A stretch of 64,000 nt of DNA from Marivibrio halodurans (GCF_017963645.1 NZ_JAGMWN010000008.1:62001-126000), one strand, 5' to 3'; shown: positions 34,615 through 43,858, counted from the first letter of the stretch. The notes: generated by a model from the sequence alone, not told the origin. Program-made: numbers and translations.

Positions 34615-35376
34615 ATGAACGATATCGTTCTAGACGTCTCGGACGTGAACAAGACCTTCGGCGGGCTGCAGGCGCTGTCGAACATCAATCTGAAGATCAA
34701 CAAGGGGAAGACGCACGCCGTCATCGGTCCCAACGGGGCCGGCAAGTCGACCCTGCTCAATGTATGCGTCGGGCGATTGGAACCGGATACCGGGTCCGTC
34801 ATGTTCGACGGCACGAACCTGACCGGCCGCACCCCGCACGAGATCAACCAACTCGGCGTGGCGCGGGTGTTCCAGACGCCGGAGATCTTTCTCGACCTGA
34901 CGCTATTGCAGAATGTCGAGATCGCGGCTCTGGCCCGGCGCGACGGGTCCTTCAGCTTCAACCCCTTCAAGGCGATGGCGGCGGAGAAGGAACTGACCCG
35001 GGAAGCCGAGCATATGCTGGGCGAGGTCGGGCTCGGCAAGTTGACGGAGGAGCATACCGGCAACCTGTCGCGCGGGGACAAGCGCCGGCTGGAAATGGCG
35101 ATGTGCCTGATCCAGCATCCGAAGCTGCTGCTGCTGGACGAGCCGACGGCGGGCATGTCGCGCCACGACACCAACCGCACGATCGATCTGCTCAAACGCA
35201 TCAAGGAGCAGGGCATGACCAAGGTTATCATCGAGCACGACATGCATGTGGTCTTCTCGCTTGCCGATTGGATCACCGTGCTCGCGCAGGGAACCATCAT
35301 CGCCGAGGGTACGCCGGATGAAATCCGGGGCAATCCCAAGGTCAAGGAAGCCTATCTCGGGGGAGCGGAGGTATGA
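34615..35376 (+). CDS. livG: ABC transporter ATP-binding protein, LivG type
   Basis: 253 residues. Walker A GPNGAGKS at residues 38-45, Q-loop in RVFQTPEIFLDLT, Walker B LLLLDEPTAGMS and the switch His in VIIEHDMHVVFSLAD. The ABC signature reads LSRGDKRRLEMAM instead of the usual LSGGQ/LSYGEQ, a variant seen in part of the family. Start at MNDIVLD. Its stop overlaps the livF ATG (ATGA). Confidence 0.92.
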   Translation: MNDIVLDVSDVNKTFGGLQALSNINLKINKGKTHAVIGPNGAGKSTLLNVCVGRLEPDTGSVMFDGTNLTGRTPHEINQLGVARVFQTPEIFLDLTLLQNVEIAALARRDGSFSFNPFKAMAAEKELTREAEHMLGEVGLGKLTEEHTGNLSRGDKRRLEMAMCLIQHPKLLLLDEPTAGMSRHDTNRTIDLLKRIKEQGMTKVIIEHDMHVVFSLADWITVLAQGTIIAEGTPDEIRGNPKVKEAYLGGAEV

Positions 35377-36137
35377 GCCAAGCCGCCACGCATGAGCAGA
35401 TTCCGCCGCGGGACAAGGTCGCCGCCTCGCCGCCGGCTTTCTTCTCCTGCCGCAATCTGCACGCCTATTACGGCGAGAGTTACATCGTCCAGGGTGTCAG
35501 CTTCGACATTCGCGAGGGGCAGATCCTGGCGCTTCTCGGCCGTAACGGCGCCGGCAAGACGTCGACCCTGCGCACCATCGCGCGCACGGGGTCGCCGGAG
35601 TTGAAGCAGGGCGAGATTTGGCTGGATCACAAGGCCATCCATTCGATGCGCAGCCACGAGGCGGCCTGCAACGGCATCGCGCTGGTGCCGGAGGATCGGC
35701 GGATCATTCCGGGCCTGACGGTCGAGGAGAACCTGCAACTCGCCCAGATCGCCGAGCCGGTCGGCTGGTCGATCGAGCGGATTTACGATCTCTTCCCCCG
35801 CCTTGGGGAGCGGCGCGCGCAGGAAGGCATCACGCTTTCCGGCGGCGAGCAGCAGATGCTGGCGATCGGCCGGGCGCTGGCCCGCGATCTCAAGCTTCTC
35901 CTGCTGGACGAGCCCTATGAGGGCTTGGCGCCGGTCATCGTGCAGGAGATCGAGAAGACCCTGCAGGAAGTTCGCGAACTGGGTATTACCACGATCATCG
36001 TGGAGCAGAACGCGATCGCGGCGTTGAAGCTCGCCGACCGCGCCCTGATCCTCGATATGGGCGAGGTCGTCTATGAAGGCGCGGCCCAGGATGTGCTCGA
36101 CAACAAGGATATCCGCGAGGAATACCTCGCCGTGTGA
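35373..36137 (+). CDS. livF: ABC transporter ATP-binding protein, LivF type
   Basis: 254 residues. An extra 25-residue N-terminus precedes NLHAYYGESYIVQGVSFDI. Walker A is GRNGAGKT (residues 56-63), the signature is LSGGEQQML, Walker B LLLLDEPYEGLAP, and the switch region IIVEQNAIAALKLADRALIL is typical LivF. It overlaps livG by 4 bp and completes the importer; a terminator-like hairpin follows. Confidence 0.92.
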   Translation: MSQAATHEQIPPRDKVAASPPAFFSCRNLHAYYGESYIVQGVSFDIREGQILALLGRNGAGKTSTLRTIARTGSPELKQGEIWLDHKAIHSMRSHEAACNGIALVPEDRRIIPGLTVEENLQLAQIAEPVGWSIERIYDLFPRLGERRAQEGITLSGGEQQMLAIGRALARDLKLLLLDEPYEGLAPVIVQEIEKTLQEVRELGITTIIVEQNAIAALKLADRALILDMGEVVYEGAAQDVLDNKDIREEYLAV

Positions 36138-36167
36138 TCCGGCCGCGTCGACCGAACAGCGTTGAGT

Positions 36168-36199
36168 GAGGCGGGCCCGGTGTCCGCCTCATTCCTTTA
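36168..36199 (+). terminator. Terminator-like hairpin after livF
   Basis: GAGGCGG (36168-36174) pairs with CCGCCTC (36184-36190), followed by ATTCCTTTA. It lies 30 bp after the livF stop. T-run is short, so termination may be partial. Confidence 0.6.
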
Positions 36200-36259
36200 G
36201 TCGTTGGCCTTTTAGGAGCCTTTTAGTCGTCGGCCGTGAGCGGGTACCCGGCGGGGCGG

Positions 36260-36772
36260 TCATTGCCATTCGGGTGGAAGCTCGAAATCCTCTTCCCCCT
36301 TCGCGTCGTCCGCATCCTGCCCCTTCGCGGTTCCGTCAACCGCCGCATTTCCAGCGGTCGCGTCGGCGATATCCTCGTCCGCCCGGTCGGTTTCCCCGGC
36401 ATCCTGACCGGCGGGAGGCGAATCACCGGCATCGGGGCCTTGGTCTGCTTCCCTCGCCCCGTCCGATATGGAGGCAGCCCCTTCCGCGAAGGCGGCGAGG
36501 CGAATGTCGGCCAATGTCTCCGCCCCCTCGGGCAGCGCATAGCCGTCCGCGCCGTGGATCAGCGTACGGATGCGGTCGCCATCCTGAAAGGTGATCCGTT
36601 CGGGCGGGGCCGATGCCCCCGTTTCCTTCCGAAGCCGTGCGACCTCCCGTTCGAGGCGCTCGATCTCCTCGGCCGCGAGATGCATCACCACGCCGCGTAC
36701 GGGCACGAGGTCGCGATCGTCCGGTTTGCGAAGCCATGCCTTGAGGTCATGCGCGGTTAGGGTTTCCTTCAT
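36260..36772 (-). CDS. Hypothetical acidic protein
   Basis: 170 residues. The N-terminal third is ordered-looking with a helix (AAEEIERLEREVARLRKET) and VPVRGVVMHL, then FQDGDRIRTLIHGADGYALPEG. From about residue 100 the chain is low-complexity, rich in Asp, Ala and Gly and strongly acidic. No family recognised. Convergent with livF. Confidence 0.55.
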   Translation of the reverse strand: MKETLTAHDLKAWLRKPDDRDLVPVRGVVMHLAAEEIERLEREVARLRKETGASAPPERITFQDGDRIRTLIHGADGYALPEGAETLADIRLAAFAEGAASISDGAREADQGPDAGDSPPAGQDAGETDRADEDIADATAGNAAVDGTAKGQDADDAKGEEDFELPPEWQ

Positions 36773-36836
36773 GGACGCGTGATCTCCTTCTCCTTAATCG
36801 CGGCCTCGGCATGGGAGGCGGGGGCGCGGCGACGGA

Positions 36837-37310
36837 TTAGAATATCCCGGCCTCCAGGCCGGCGGCCATCAGTTGGCCGAGTTCCTCCGCCTGTCCCAGG
36901 AACGCATCGTCCCATTCCCCATGGAAGATAGTGGGGTCCTGCACCGGGTTCCAGCGCAGCCCGGAACAGATGCCGGTGACGGCGCGCTTCGTTCCCGTCC
37001 CGTCGAGGCCCGCGCGGATATAGAGGAGATAGGGCAGGCCCTCCTTCTCCTCGATCACCCGGTAATAGGTGCGATCGAAGAAATCCTTCAGCGCGCCGGA
37101 CATATAGCCCAGATTTTCCGTCGTCCCCAGGATGATGCCGTCGGCGGCGCGCACATCCGCCGCGCCGGCTTCCAATGGTGGGATCCAGCGCGCCGTGACA
37201 CCGTCGATCTCCTCATGCCCCGCGCCGCGCAGGACCGCGTCCTTCAGCGCCGCCGTGTTGGTCGAGGGCGCGTGCGCCACGATCAGCAGGGTCTTGGTCT
37301 CGGCCATCAT
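36837..37310 (-). CDS. Flavodoxin-fold NAD(P)H-dependent reductase-like protein
   Basis: 157 residues. KTLLIVAHAPSTNTAALKDAV forms the first strand and phosphate-binding loop of a flavodoxin fold; GIILGTTENLGYMSGALKDFFDRTYY is the second FMN-contacting loop typical of NADPH-dependent FMN reductase/flavodoxin-like proteins. AGGAGG at 7 bp spacing supports the ATG at 37310. Redox partner unknown. Confidence 0.82.
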   Translation of the reverse strand: MMAETKTLLIVAHAPSTNTAALKDAVLRGAGHEEIDGVTARWIPPLEAGAADVRAADGIILGTTENLGYMSGALKDFFDRTYYRVIEEKEGLPYLLYIRAGLDGTGTKRAVTGICSGLRWNPVQDPTIFHGEWDDAFLGQAEELGQLMAAGLEAGIF

Positions 37311-37406
37311 CGAATCGCCTCCTCTCAAGGGGAGTTGGTCAAGGGAAGTTTGGGCATCCCCATGGCTTTGACAAGTTTCGGCTTTCGGCGTGCCGGAGGG
37401 CGTGCG

Positions 37407-37991
37407 ATGTCGGCGGGAACCGGACTGTTGAAGGCGGATGGCATGCCCTTGACGATCGATCGCGCGCGGCTCGACGAGAAGCCGGTCGTGGCGCGGCTAT
37501 TGCAGCTCTATCTACATGATTTCTCGGATTTCGCGGCGGCGGACGGCCCGCATGGCGACGTCGAGGATGACGGCCGTTTCGCCTATCCGCATCTGGAGAG
37601 CTACTGGATGGCTTCCGACCGGGAACCGCTCCTGTTCCGGTGGGCGGGCACGCTGGTCGGCTTCGCCTTGATCAACGGTTTCGCGCCGTCGGGCACGCGG
37701 GTGGACCACGCGATGGCGGAATTCTTCATCCTGCGCAAGTACCGGCGCGGCGGGCTGGGCATGCGGGCGGCGCTGGCGGTCATTCGCGCGCGGCCCGGCG
37801 TCTGGGAGATCGGCGTGGCAGCCTATAACGCGCCCGCGATCGTCTTCTGGCGCGCGGTGCTCTGTGGTCTAGACGGTTGGCGATGCTCGGAAGGGGCGGG
37901 CGACGGCGCGCGCTGGCGCGGGCCGGTCTTCCGCCTCATACCAAATCTTGTTGATCACGCCCCATGCGGATCGTGTTCGGCTTTCCCCTGA
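37407..37991 (+). CDS. GNAT-family N-acetyltransferase with repeat-derived C-terminus
   Basis: 194 residues. IDRARLDEKPVVARLLQLYLHDFSDF opens the fold; AEFFILRKYRRGGLGMRAALAVI near residues 115-137 contains the acetyl-CoA pyrophosphate loop (RRGGLG), and EIGVAAYNAPAIVFWRAVL is the last conserved strand-helix. GGAGGG supports the ATG at 37407. The final 18 or so codons and the stop fall inside a 94-bp inverted-repeat element, so the tail was probably altered by its insertion. Acceptor substrate unknown. Confidence 0.8.
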   Translation: MSAGTGLLKADGMPLTIDRARLDEKPVVARLLQLYLHDFSDFAAADGPHGDVEDDGRFAYPHLESYWMASDREPLLFRWAGTLVGFALINGFAPSGTRVDHAMAEFFILRKYRRGGLGMRAALAVIRARPGVWEIGVAAYNAPAIVFWRAVLCGLDGWRCSEGAGDGARWRGPVFRLIPNLVDHAPCGSCSAFP

Positions 37992-38031
37992 ACGGACGTC
38001 CCCATGGGTCGTGATCAACAAGATTGGGTAT
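37938..38031. repeat. 94-bp inverted-repeat element (MITE/REP-like)
   Basis: The outer 22-bp arms (37938-37959 and 38010-38031) are inverted copies with one mismatch, beginning ATACCAAATCTTGTTGATC and ending in its complement. The inner sequence also pairs imperfectly, so the whole could fold into one long hairpin. It encodes the end of the acetyltransferase and ends 1 bp into the OsmC stop codon. No second copy was noticed in the window. Confidence 0.75.
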
Positions 38032-38543
38032 CACCCCGTCAGCTTGATCCCCGGCGCCGGCAGGGCGGGTGTGTTCTTCAGCGTCTGGTAGACGACGCAA
38101 TAGCGCTCGGTCAGCTTCATCAGCGTGGCGAGTTGCTCCTCATCCGCGTCGGCGTCGATCTCGAAGGCGAGCGTGATGTCCCGGAAGCCGACCGGCGCGT
38201 CCTTGGCGACCCCCAGCGTGCCGCGGAAGTCGAGCGTGCCGCTGGCCGTCACCGTACCGTCGCGCACCGCGATCCCAAGCGCGGTCGCCACCGCCTTCAG
38301 CGTCACGCCGGCGCAGGCCACAAGCGCCTCCAGCAGCATGTCGCCGGAGCAGAGTTGCGTGCCGTCACCGCCGGCATAGGGGTGCAGACCGGCTTCCGCG
38401 ATCTGCTTGCCGGTCTCGAGCGAGCAGGCCACCCCCTCGCCGAGCCGTCCGCGCGCGCTCAGCGTCAGGACCGCGCTGTCCGGCGCGTCGCGGTATCGAT
38501 CCTTCAGCGGCGCCTGGGTGGCGCGCAGGCTCTCGGCATCCAT
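38031..38543 (-). CDS. OsmC-family peroxide-reductase-like protein
   Basis: 170 residues. Both OsmC catalytic cysteines are in place: ALVACAGVTLKAVA near residue 78 and ERYCVVYQTL near residue 147. GGDGTQLCSGDMLLEALVACAG is the family's central helix start. OsmC proteins reduce organic hydroperoxides using thiols. The stop codon touches the edge of the 94-bp inverted repeat. Same strand as the methyltransferase and ubiA genes upstream. Confidence 0.87.
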   Translation of the reverse strand: MDAESLRATQAPLKDRYRDAPDSAVLTLSARGRLGEGVACSLETGKQIAEAGLHPYAGGDGTQLCSGDMLLEALVACAGVTLKAVATALGIAVRDGTVTASGTLDFRGTLGVAKDAPVGFRDITLAFEIDADADEEQLATLMKLTERYCVVYQTLKNTPALPAPGIKLTG

Positions 38544-38577
38544 TGCGTGATGATCCTTCCGTTGGGCCGCGTGGCCG

Positions 38578-39279
38578 TCAGGCCGCCGGCAGCACGTCCT
38601 CCGCCCGCGCGAAGCGCCAAACGCCCGCGTTGCGCAGGTCGCTATCCTCCATCAGGGCGGTCGTCGGGGCGTGATAATGGGCGATCCGCTCCAGCCCCAG
38701 TGTCGGCAGGTGGAAGCGGCCGGGATCGCCGATCAGCACCGTGCGCCCCGCGCCGTCCAGCGCCTCCAGCCACGGGATCAGCCGGTCCGCGATCTCCTTG
38801 TCGTAGCAGACGTCGCCGACCAGCACGACCTCGAAGGCCGGGTCCGTGGACCCGATCACATCCTCAAGCAGCACGTCGATATAATGATCGTTCGCTTCGG
38901 CGTTGAGGCGGATCGCGGCGGCGCAGAGCGGGTCGATCTCGCTCGCCACCACGTCGAAGGCGCCGGCCGTGGCGGCCGCGATGCCGACAAGGCCGGAGCC
39001 GGACCCGAAATCCAGCACCCGGCGCCCCCGCACGATCGCGGGATTGTCGAGCACATAGCGCGCGAGCGCCTGCCCCCCGGCCCAGGCGAAGGCCCAATAG
39101 GGCACGCCCAGCCCACGTTCGGCCAACTCGTCTTCGCCCATGCGGAAGAAGGGAAGGTCCTGGGCCGCCAGATGCAACTGCACCTCCGGCACGAGGCGCG
39201 GCGCCTCCAGGCTGGTATGGTCCAGGATCAGACCGGATTCGGGCAGTTCCAGCGTACCTTGGTCGAGCGGCGAAATCAT
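38578..39279 (-). CDS. SAM-dependent methyltransferase (ETF-beta lysine methyltransferase-like)
   Basis: 233 residues. The SAM-binding motif I is VLDFGSGSGLVGIAAA near residues 83-98, with ASEIDPLC as motif II acidic loop and LVGDVCYDKEIADRL as the post-motif. VPYWAFAWAGGQALARYVL just before motif I is the text of the METTL20/EtfB-KMT type family that methylates electron-transfer flavoprotein. It shares an ATGA overlap with ubiA. Target protein is inferred from family only. Confidence 0.82.
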   Translation of the reverse strand: MISPLDQGTLELPESGLILDHTSLEAPRLVPEVQLHLAAQDLPFFRMGEDELAERGLGVPYWAFAWAGGQALARYVLDNPAIVRGRRVLDFGSGSGLVGIAAATAGAFDVVASEIDPLCAAAIRLNAEANDHYIDVLLEDVIGSTDPAFEVVLVGDVCYDKEIADRLIPWLEALDGAGRTVLIGDPGRFHLPTLGLERIAHYHAPTTALMEDSDLRNAGVWRFARAEDVLPAA

Positions 39280-40244
39280 AGCGGCACCGTCACCGCGCCC
39301 GCGACGAAGGCGGCCGTCACGATCATGCCGAAATGGCGGTTCGCCCTGAAGCGGTGCAGGCAGCTTTTTGCGCCGTCGAAATCGACCGTGCGCACCTGCC
39401 AGCCGAGATGAAGGGCCGCGAGGGCGAGCAGCGCCCACACGCCCCACCCGACCCCGCCGGCCCCAACCCCACCGGTCCAGGCGGCGGCACACAGAAGCGC
39501 CATCACCAGGACATAGAACCCGGCGATCCAGGGGCGGGTCGCGTCGCCGAACTTGAGCGCGGTGGACTTCACCCCGATCAGGGCATCGTCCTCCTTGTCC
39601 TGATGGGCGTAGATCGTGTCGTAGCCCATGGTCCAGAAGAAGCCGGCGGCATAGAGCAGAAGCTGGCGCGGGTCCGGCGCGCCGGCGACCGCGATGAACC
39701 CGACATGCACCCCCCAATTGAAGGTGAGGCCGAGCCACGCCTGCGGGAAATAGGTGATCCGCTTCATGAACGGATAGCAGAACACCAGGGCGAGCGCGCC
39801 GATCCCGGTCCAGATCGCGGCCGCGTTGAATTGCAGCAGGACGGCGAGGCCGATCAGGCACAGGAATACCAGGAAGGCGAAGGCCTGCCACGGGCTGACA
39901 TCGCCGGACGGGATCGGCCGGGTCGCGGTGCGCGCGACCTTGCCGTCGATATCGCGGTCGACGATGTCGTTCCAGGTACAGCCGGCGCCGCGCATGGCGA
40001 TCGCGCCGATTCCGAACAGCACCCCATACCAGAGATGCAACCAGGTCAGCGTTTGACCGGTCGCGCTGACCGCATAGGCCAGTCCCCACCAGCAGGGCAG
40101 CAGCAGCAGCCAGGTGCCGATCGGCCGGTCCAGCCGGGCGAGCCGCGCATAGGGCCGCGTGCCGGCCGGTAGCCAGCGATCGACCCAGTTGCCCTGGGCG
40201 ATATCGGTCGGGTCGATGCCGGAGGGGGGGCCGGCCTTCGCCAT
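39276..40244 (-). CDS. ubiA: 4-hydroxybenzoate polyprenyltransferase
   Basis: 322 residues, about eight or nine membrane helices. It joins a polyprenyl chain to 4-hydroxybenzoate in ubiquinone synthesis. The first Mg-pyrophosphate motif is NDIVDRDIDGKVART near residues 92-106; the second is YAHQDKEDDALIGVKSTAL. RLDRPIGTWLLLLPCWWGLA is a UbiA hallmark. The start at MAKAGPP follows GGAGGAA by 6 bp. Ends by overlapping the methyltransferase start. Confidence 0.93.
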   Translation of the reverse strand: MAKAGPPSGIDPTDIAQGNWVDRWLPAGTRPYARLARLDRPIGTWLLLLPCWWGLAYAVSATGQTLTWLHLWYGVLFGIGAIAMRGAGCTWNDIVDRDIDGKVARTATRPIPSGDVSPWQAFAFLVFLCLIGLAVLLQFNAAAIWTGIGALALVFCYPFMKRITYFPQAWLGLTFNWGVHVGFIAVAGAPDPRQLLLYAAGFFWTMGYDTIYAHQDKEDDALIGVKSTALKFGDATRPWIAGFYVLVMALLCAAAWTGGVGAGGVGWGVWALLALAALHLGWQVRTVDFDGAKSCLHRFRANRHFGMIVTAAFVAGAVTVPL

Positions 40245-40315
40245 TGGTCGTTCCTCCATGCCGTTGGCGACGGGGCTCTTGCCTTGCGCCGTTCGGGTGC
40301 AGGATAGTCCGCCGC

Positions 40316-41086
40316 ATGGCGACTGCAACCCGACTTTATGTGACGGACGACCTTGGCCCCGGCATGCCCGTGGAGGCACGGGCGGATCAGGCGCACTATC
40401 TGCGCAACGTGCTGCGCTTCAAGGGCGGGGAGGTGGTGCATCTCTTCAACGGACGCGACGGGGAGTGGCGCGCGCGGGTGGATGCGCTCGGCAAGGGGCG
40501 GGCCCGTTTCGTGGTGGAGGAAAAGCGCCGCGATCAACGCACCTCGCCCGATCTCTGGTTGCTCTACGCGCCGATCAAGCGCGCGCGTCACGATTTCTTG
40601 ATCGAGAAGGCGGTGGAGCTCGGCGTCTCCCGCCTCCTGCCCGTCCTGACCGGCCGTACCCAGGTGGAGCGGGTGAAGGAGGAGCGTCTGCAAGCCAATC
40701 TGATCGAGGCGGCGGAACAGTGCGAGCGGCTGGATATCCCGGCGTTGGAGGCGCCGCTGGCGCTCGACGCCCGGCTCGACGGTTGGCCGTCGAATCGCCG
40801 GTTGATCCTGTGCGCGGAGGCCGGTGCCGCGCCGCCGATCGGCGAGGCGCTGGCGGCCGCGCGCGCGACGCCCGACCCGGCCCGTCCGGCCTGGGCCGTG
40901 CTGACGGGGCCGGAAGGCGGATTTTCGGATGCGGAGCTTGAAACTTTGCGTCATCTTCCCTTTGTATTGCCGGTCGGTCTCGGCCCGAGAATTCTGAGGG
41001 CGGAGACGGCGGCCATGACGGCGCTCGCCGTCTGGCAATCGGTCCTGGGCGATGGGGGTATGCGCCCGCCGGATCGGGTGGAGTAG
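40316..41086 (+). CDS. rsmE: 16S rRNA (uracil-1498-N3)-methyltransferase
   Basis: 256 residues. RsmE layout: an N-terminal PUA-like barrel (HYLRNVLRFKGGEVVHLFNGRDGEW) and a C-terminal SPOUT knot (QVERVKEERLQANLIEAAEQCERLDIP, then LTGPEGGFSDAELE and LGPRILRAETAAMTAL). It methylates N3 of U1498 in the 30S decoding region. Divergent from ubiA by 71 bp. Confidence 0.92.
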   Translation: MATATRLYVTDDLGPGMPVEARADQAHYLRNVLRFKGGEVVHLFNGRDGEWRARVDALGKGRARFVVEEKRRDQRTSPDLWLLYAPIKRARHDFLIEKAVELGVSRLLPVLTGRTQVERVKEERLQANLIEAAEQCERLDIPALEAPLALDARLDGWPSNRRLILCAEAGAAPPIGEALAAARATPDPARPAWAVLTGPEGGFSDAELETLRHLPFVLPVGLGPRILRAETAAMTALAVWQSVLGDGGMRPPDRVE

Positions 41087-41237
41087 CGGCAGGGCGCCGC
41101 TGTTCCCGGGAGAGGATGGACCTAGTCCCCGAGCGTCATGGGGCTTCGGCGCTGGATGACGGGTCGTTTGAGGCGGGTGGCGGAACCGGCGTCGTCATGA
41201 TCGGTTCCCGCGAGAGAAGTAGACGGGAAGGAAGCCC

Positions 41238-42617
41238 ATGTCCGGACCTTCAGCCACGGATTCGACGCCCGTCGAGTCCAAGCAGCAGCTTATTGATTAT
41301 CTGGCCTCCGGCTCCAAGCCGCGCGACCAGTGGCGCATCGGCACGGAGCACGAGAAGTTCGCCTATGAGGAGGCGAGCCTGCGTCCGCTCCCCTATGCCT
41401 CGGGCGGGGAGGGGCCGGATATCGAGAAGCTGCTCCGCGCCATGGCCGGCCCCAATTGGGAACCGGTCGAGGAAGCCGGCAAGATCATCGCGCTCAAGGG
41501 TACCGACGGCGGCAGCGTGACGCTGGAGCCGGGCGGGCAGTTGGAGCTTTCCGGCGCGCCGTTGGAGACCATCCACCAGACTTGTAGCGAGGTGCATCGT
41601 CACCTTGACCAGGTGCGCCGTGCGACGGAAGCGATCGGCGCGGGCGTCGTCGGCCTCGGCTTCAACCCGATCTGGCGGCGCGACGAAATTCCCTGGATGC
41701 CCAAGGGCCGTTACAAGATCATGCGCGACTACATGCCGAAGAAGGGCAATCTCGGCCTCGACATGATGACGCGGACCTGCACGGTCCAGGTCAATCTCGA
41801 CTTCGAGGACGAGCGCGACATGATCGCCAAGATGCGCGTCGGCCTCGCGCTCCAGCCGCTCGCCACCGCGCTCTTCGCCAATTCCCCCTTCACCGAGGGT
41901 AAGCCGAACGGCTTCCTCAGCTATCGCAGCCATATCTGGACCGATACGGACCCGGACCGGTGCGGCATGCTGCCCTTCGTCTTCGACGATGATTTCGGGT
42001 TCGAGCGCTGGGTCGATTACGTGCTCGACGTGCCGATGTATTTCTTCATGCGCGACGGGGTGTTCCGCGATGCCTCGGGCCTCAGCTTCCGCGATTTCAT
42101 GGCGGGCAAGCTGCCGGGTTATGAGGGCGATACGCCCACGATGAGCGATTGGGCCGACCATCTGACGACCGTCTTCCCAGAGATTCGGTTGAAGAAGTTC
42201 ATTGAGATGCGCGGCGCCGACGGCGGCCCCTGGGGTAATCTCTGCGCGCTGCCCGCCTTCTGGGTCGGACTGCTCTATGAGGAGAAGGCGCTGGCACGGG
42301 CACAGGCCCTGATCGCCGACTGGTCGGTCGCCGAGATCGAGGCGCTGCGCGATCAGGTGCCGCGCACGGCTCTCAAGACGCCCTTCCGGGGCGGGACGTT
42401 GAACGACGTGGCCAAGGATGTTTTGGATATCGCCCGCGACGGGTTGCGCGACCGCGCCCGGATCAGCCCCGGCAATCAACTCGACGAGCGGCAATATATC
42501 GAGCCGCTACGCTCCATCGTCGCGTCCGGCAGCACCTTCGCGGAGGATCTGCTGGAGGCCTATGAAACGCGCTGGAAGGGCGACATCACCGAGATTTATG
42601 AAGAGTGCCGCTACTAG
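41238..42617 (+). CDS. gshA: Glutamate-cysteine ligase
   Basis: 459 residues, the length of the plant/alphaproteobacterial type of this enzyme. It makes gamma-glutamylcysteine, the first step of glutathione synthesis. RIGTEHEKFAYEEA near residue 34, LEPGGQLELSGAPLETIHQTC, GLGFNPIWRRDEIPWMPKGRY and FIEMRGADGGPWGNLCALPAFWVGLLY are conserved in that group (each seen here in order). GGAAGGAAG precedes the ATG. It fits with the glutathione-transferase gene at the left end of the window. Confidence 0.93.
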   Translation: MSGPSATDSTPVESKQQLIDYLASGSKPRDQWRIGTEHEKFAYEEASLRPLPYASGGEGPDIEKLLRAMAGPNWEPVEEAGKIIALKGTDGGSVTLEPGGQLELSGAPLETIHQTCSEVHRHLDQVRRATEAIGAGVVGLGFNPIWRRDEIPWMPKGRYKIMRDYMPKKGNLGLDMMTRTCTVQVNLDFEDERDMIAKMRVGLALQPLATALFANSPFTEGKPNGFLSYRSHIWTDTDPDRCGMLPFVFDDDFGFERWVDYVLDVPMYFFMRDGVFRDASGLSFRDFMAGKLPGYEGDTPTMSDWADHLTTVFPEIRLKKFIEMRGADGGPWGNLCALPAFWVGLLYEEKALARAQALIADWSVAEIEALRDQVPRTALKTPFRGGTLNDVAKDVLDIARDGLRDRARISPGNQLDERQYIEPLRSIVASGSTFAEDLLEAYETRWKGDITEIYEECRY

Positions 42618-42658
42618 GCGGCCTCGCGCCCCGCTCCCGGTCCCCCCGGGCGCACCGA

Positions 42659-43858
42659 TCAATCCAGCGTGAAGAACAGGGCCTTCAGATAACCGCTCTC
42701 CGCCAGACGGGGGTGGAGTGGATGGTCGGGACCGGCCCCGGCACGACGGATCAGGCGGGCTTCGCGTCCAGCCTCCTTCAAGCCCTGACGGCAGGCCTCC
42801 AGGAAGGCGTCCTCGCTCACCAGATGACTGCAGGAGGCGAGCATCAACTCGCCGCCCGGCGCCGTGGCGCCGGCGGAGAGCCGGGCCAGCTTCGCATAGG
42901 CGCGCAGCCCCTGCTTCAGGCTCTTCCGGTTCTTCACGAAGGCGGGCGGGTCGGCGATGACGAGGTCGAAGGGCGTCTCCAACCGCTCCAGATACTGGAA
43001 GACGTCCGCCCTTTCGAAGGTAATCCGGTCCGCGACGCCGTTCGCCTCGGCCGAGCGGGCGGCGAGCACCTGGGCCTCGGCGGAGCGGTCGATGCCGACC
43101 ACGCGCGTCGCGCCCGCCAATGCCGCCGGGATCGCGAAGGCCCCGGCATAGCCGTAGAGGTCGAGGACGCTGCGCCCCTTCGCCAGCCGCGCGGCGAAGG
43201 CCCGGTTCTCCCGGTGGTCGAAAAACCAGCCGGTCTTCTGCCCGGTCGATAGATCCGCATGGAAGAGGGCGCCATTCTCGCGCAGCGTGACCGGCCCGTC
43301 CAGGGTGCCGCGCGCGACCTCTATCCCCTCGGCCAGCCCTTCCAGGCCCCGGGTCGCGCTGTCATTGCGGTGGACGATCGCGGTGGCGCCCAGACGGTCG
43401 GTCAGTGCCGCGTCGATGCGCGGCAACAGCCGGTCCATCCCGGCGGTGTTCGCCTGGACGGTGAAGATGTCCCCGAAGCGGTCGATCACGAGGCCCGGCA
43501 GCCCGTCCGCCTCGGCATGGACAAGGCGGTAATAGGGCTCCTCGAAAAGCCGCGCGCGCAGGGCGGCCGCGCGTTCGATACGCGCCTCCAGCCAATCCGC
43601 CGGCAGCGCGCCCGCGGCCAGATGGTCCGGCTCGCGGCTCAAGGCCCGCGCCGCGATCAGGCTGTGCGGATTGAAATGGACGAGGGCGGCGGGCTCCCCC
43701 TCCGGCAGGCAAAGCCGGGCGAGCGTCCCGGGCGCCAGCTTCCGGGCGGCGTTGTCCATCTGGATCTCGTTGCTGAAGGCCCAGGGCGCGCCCTCGGCGA
43801 AGCGCTTCCAGGCCTTGGGTTGCAGCAACAGACGGGGGGTGGGGCTCTCGGTATTCAT
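42659..43858 (-). CDS. Class I SAM-dependent rRNA methyltransferase (RlmI-like)
   Basis: 399 residues: an N-terminal PUA-like part with the PWAFSNEI segment and LPGLVIDRFGDIFTVQANTAGMD, and a C-terminal Rossmann fold with GQKTGWFFDHRENR, VLDLYGYAGAFAIPAALAGA (motif I) and DLVIADPPAFVKNRKSL (motif IV). This is the layout of RlmI, which makes 5-methylcytosine in 23S rRNA; the exact target is by family only. The ATG at 43858 is the family start, and longer upstream text is not conserved-looking. Confidence 0.87.
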   Translation of the reverse strand: MNTESPTPRLLLQPKAWKRFAEGAPWAFSNEIQMDNAARKLAPGTLARLCLPEGEPAALVHFNPHSLIAARALSREPDHLAAGALPADWLEARIERAAALRARLFEEPYYRLVHAEADGLPGLVIDRFGDIFTVQANTAGMDRLLPRIDAALTDRLGATAIVHRNDSATRGLEGLAEGIEVARGTLDGPVTLRENGALFHADLSTGQKTGWFFDHRENRAFAARLAKGRSVLDLYGYAGAFAIPAALAGATRVVGIDRSAEAQVLAARSAEANGVADRITFERADVFQYLERLETPFDLVIADPPAFVKNRKSLKQGLRAYAKLARLSAGATAPGGELMLASCSHLVSEDAFLEACRQGLKEAGREARLIRRAGAGPDHPLHPRLAESGYLKALFFTLD

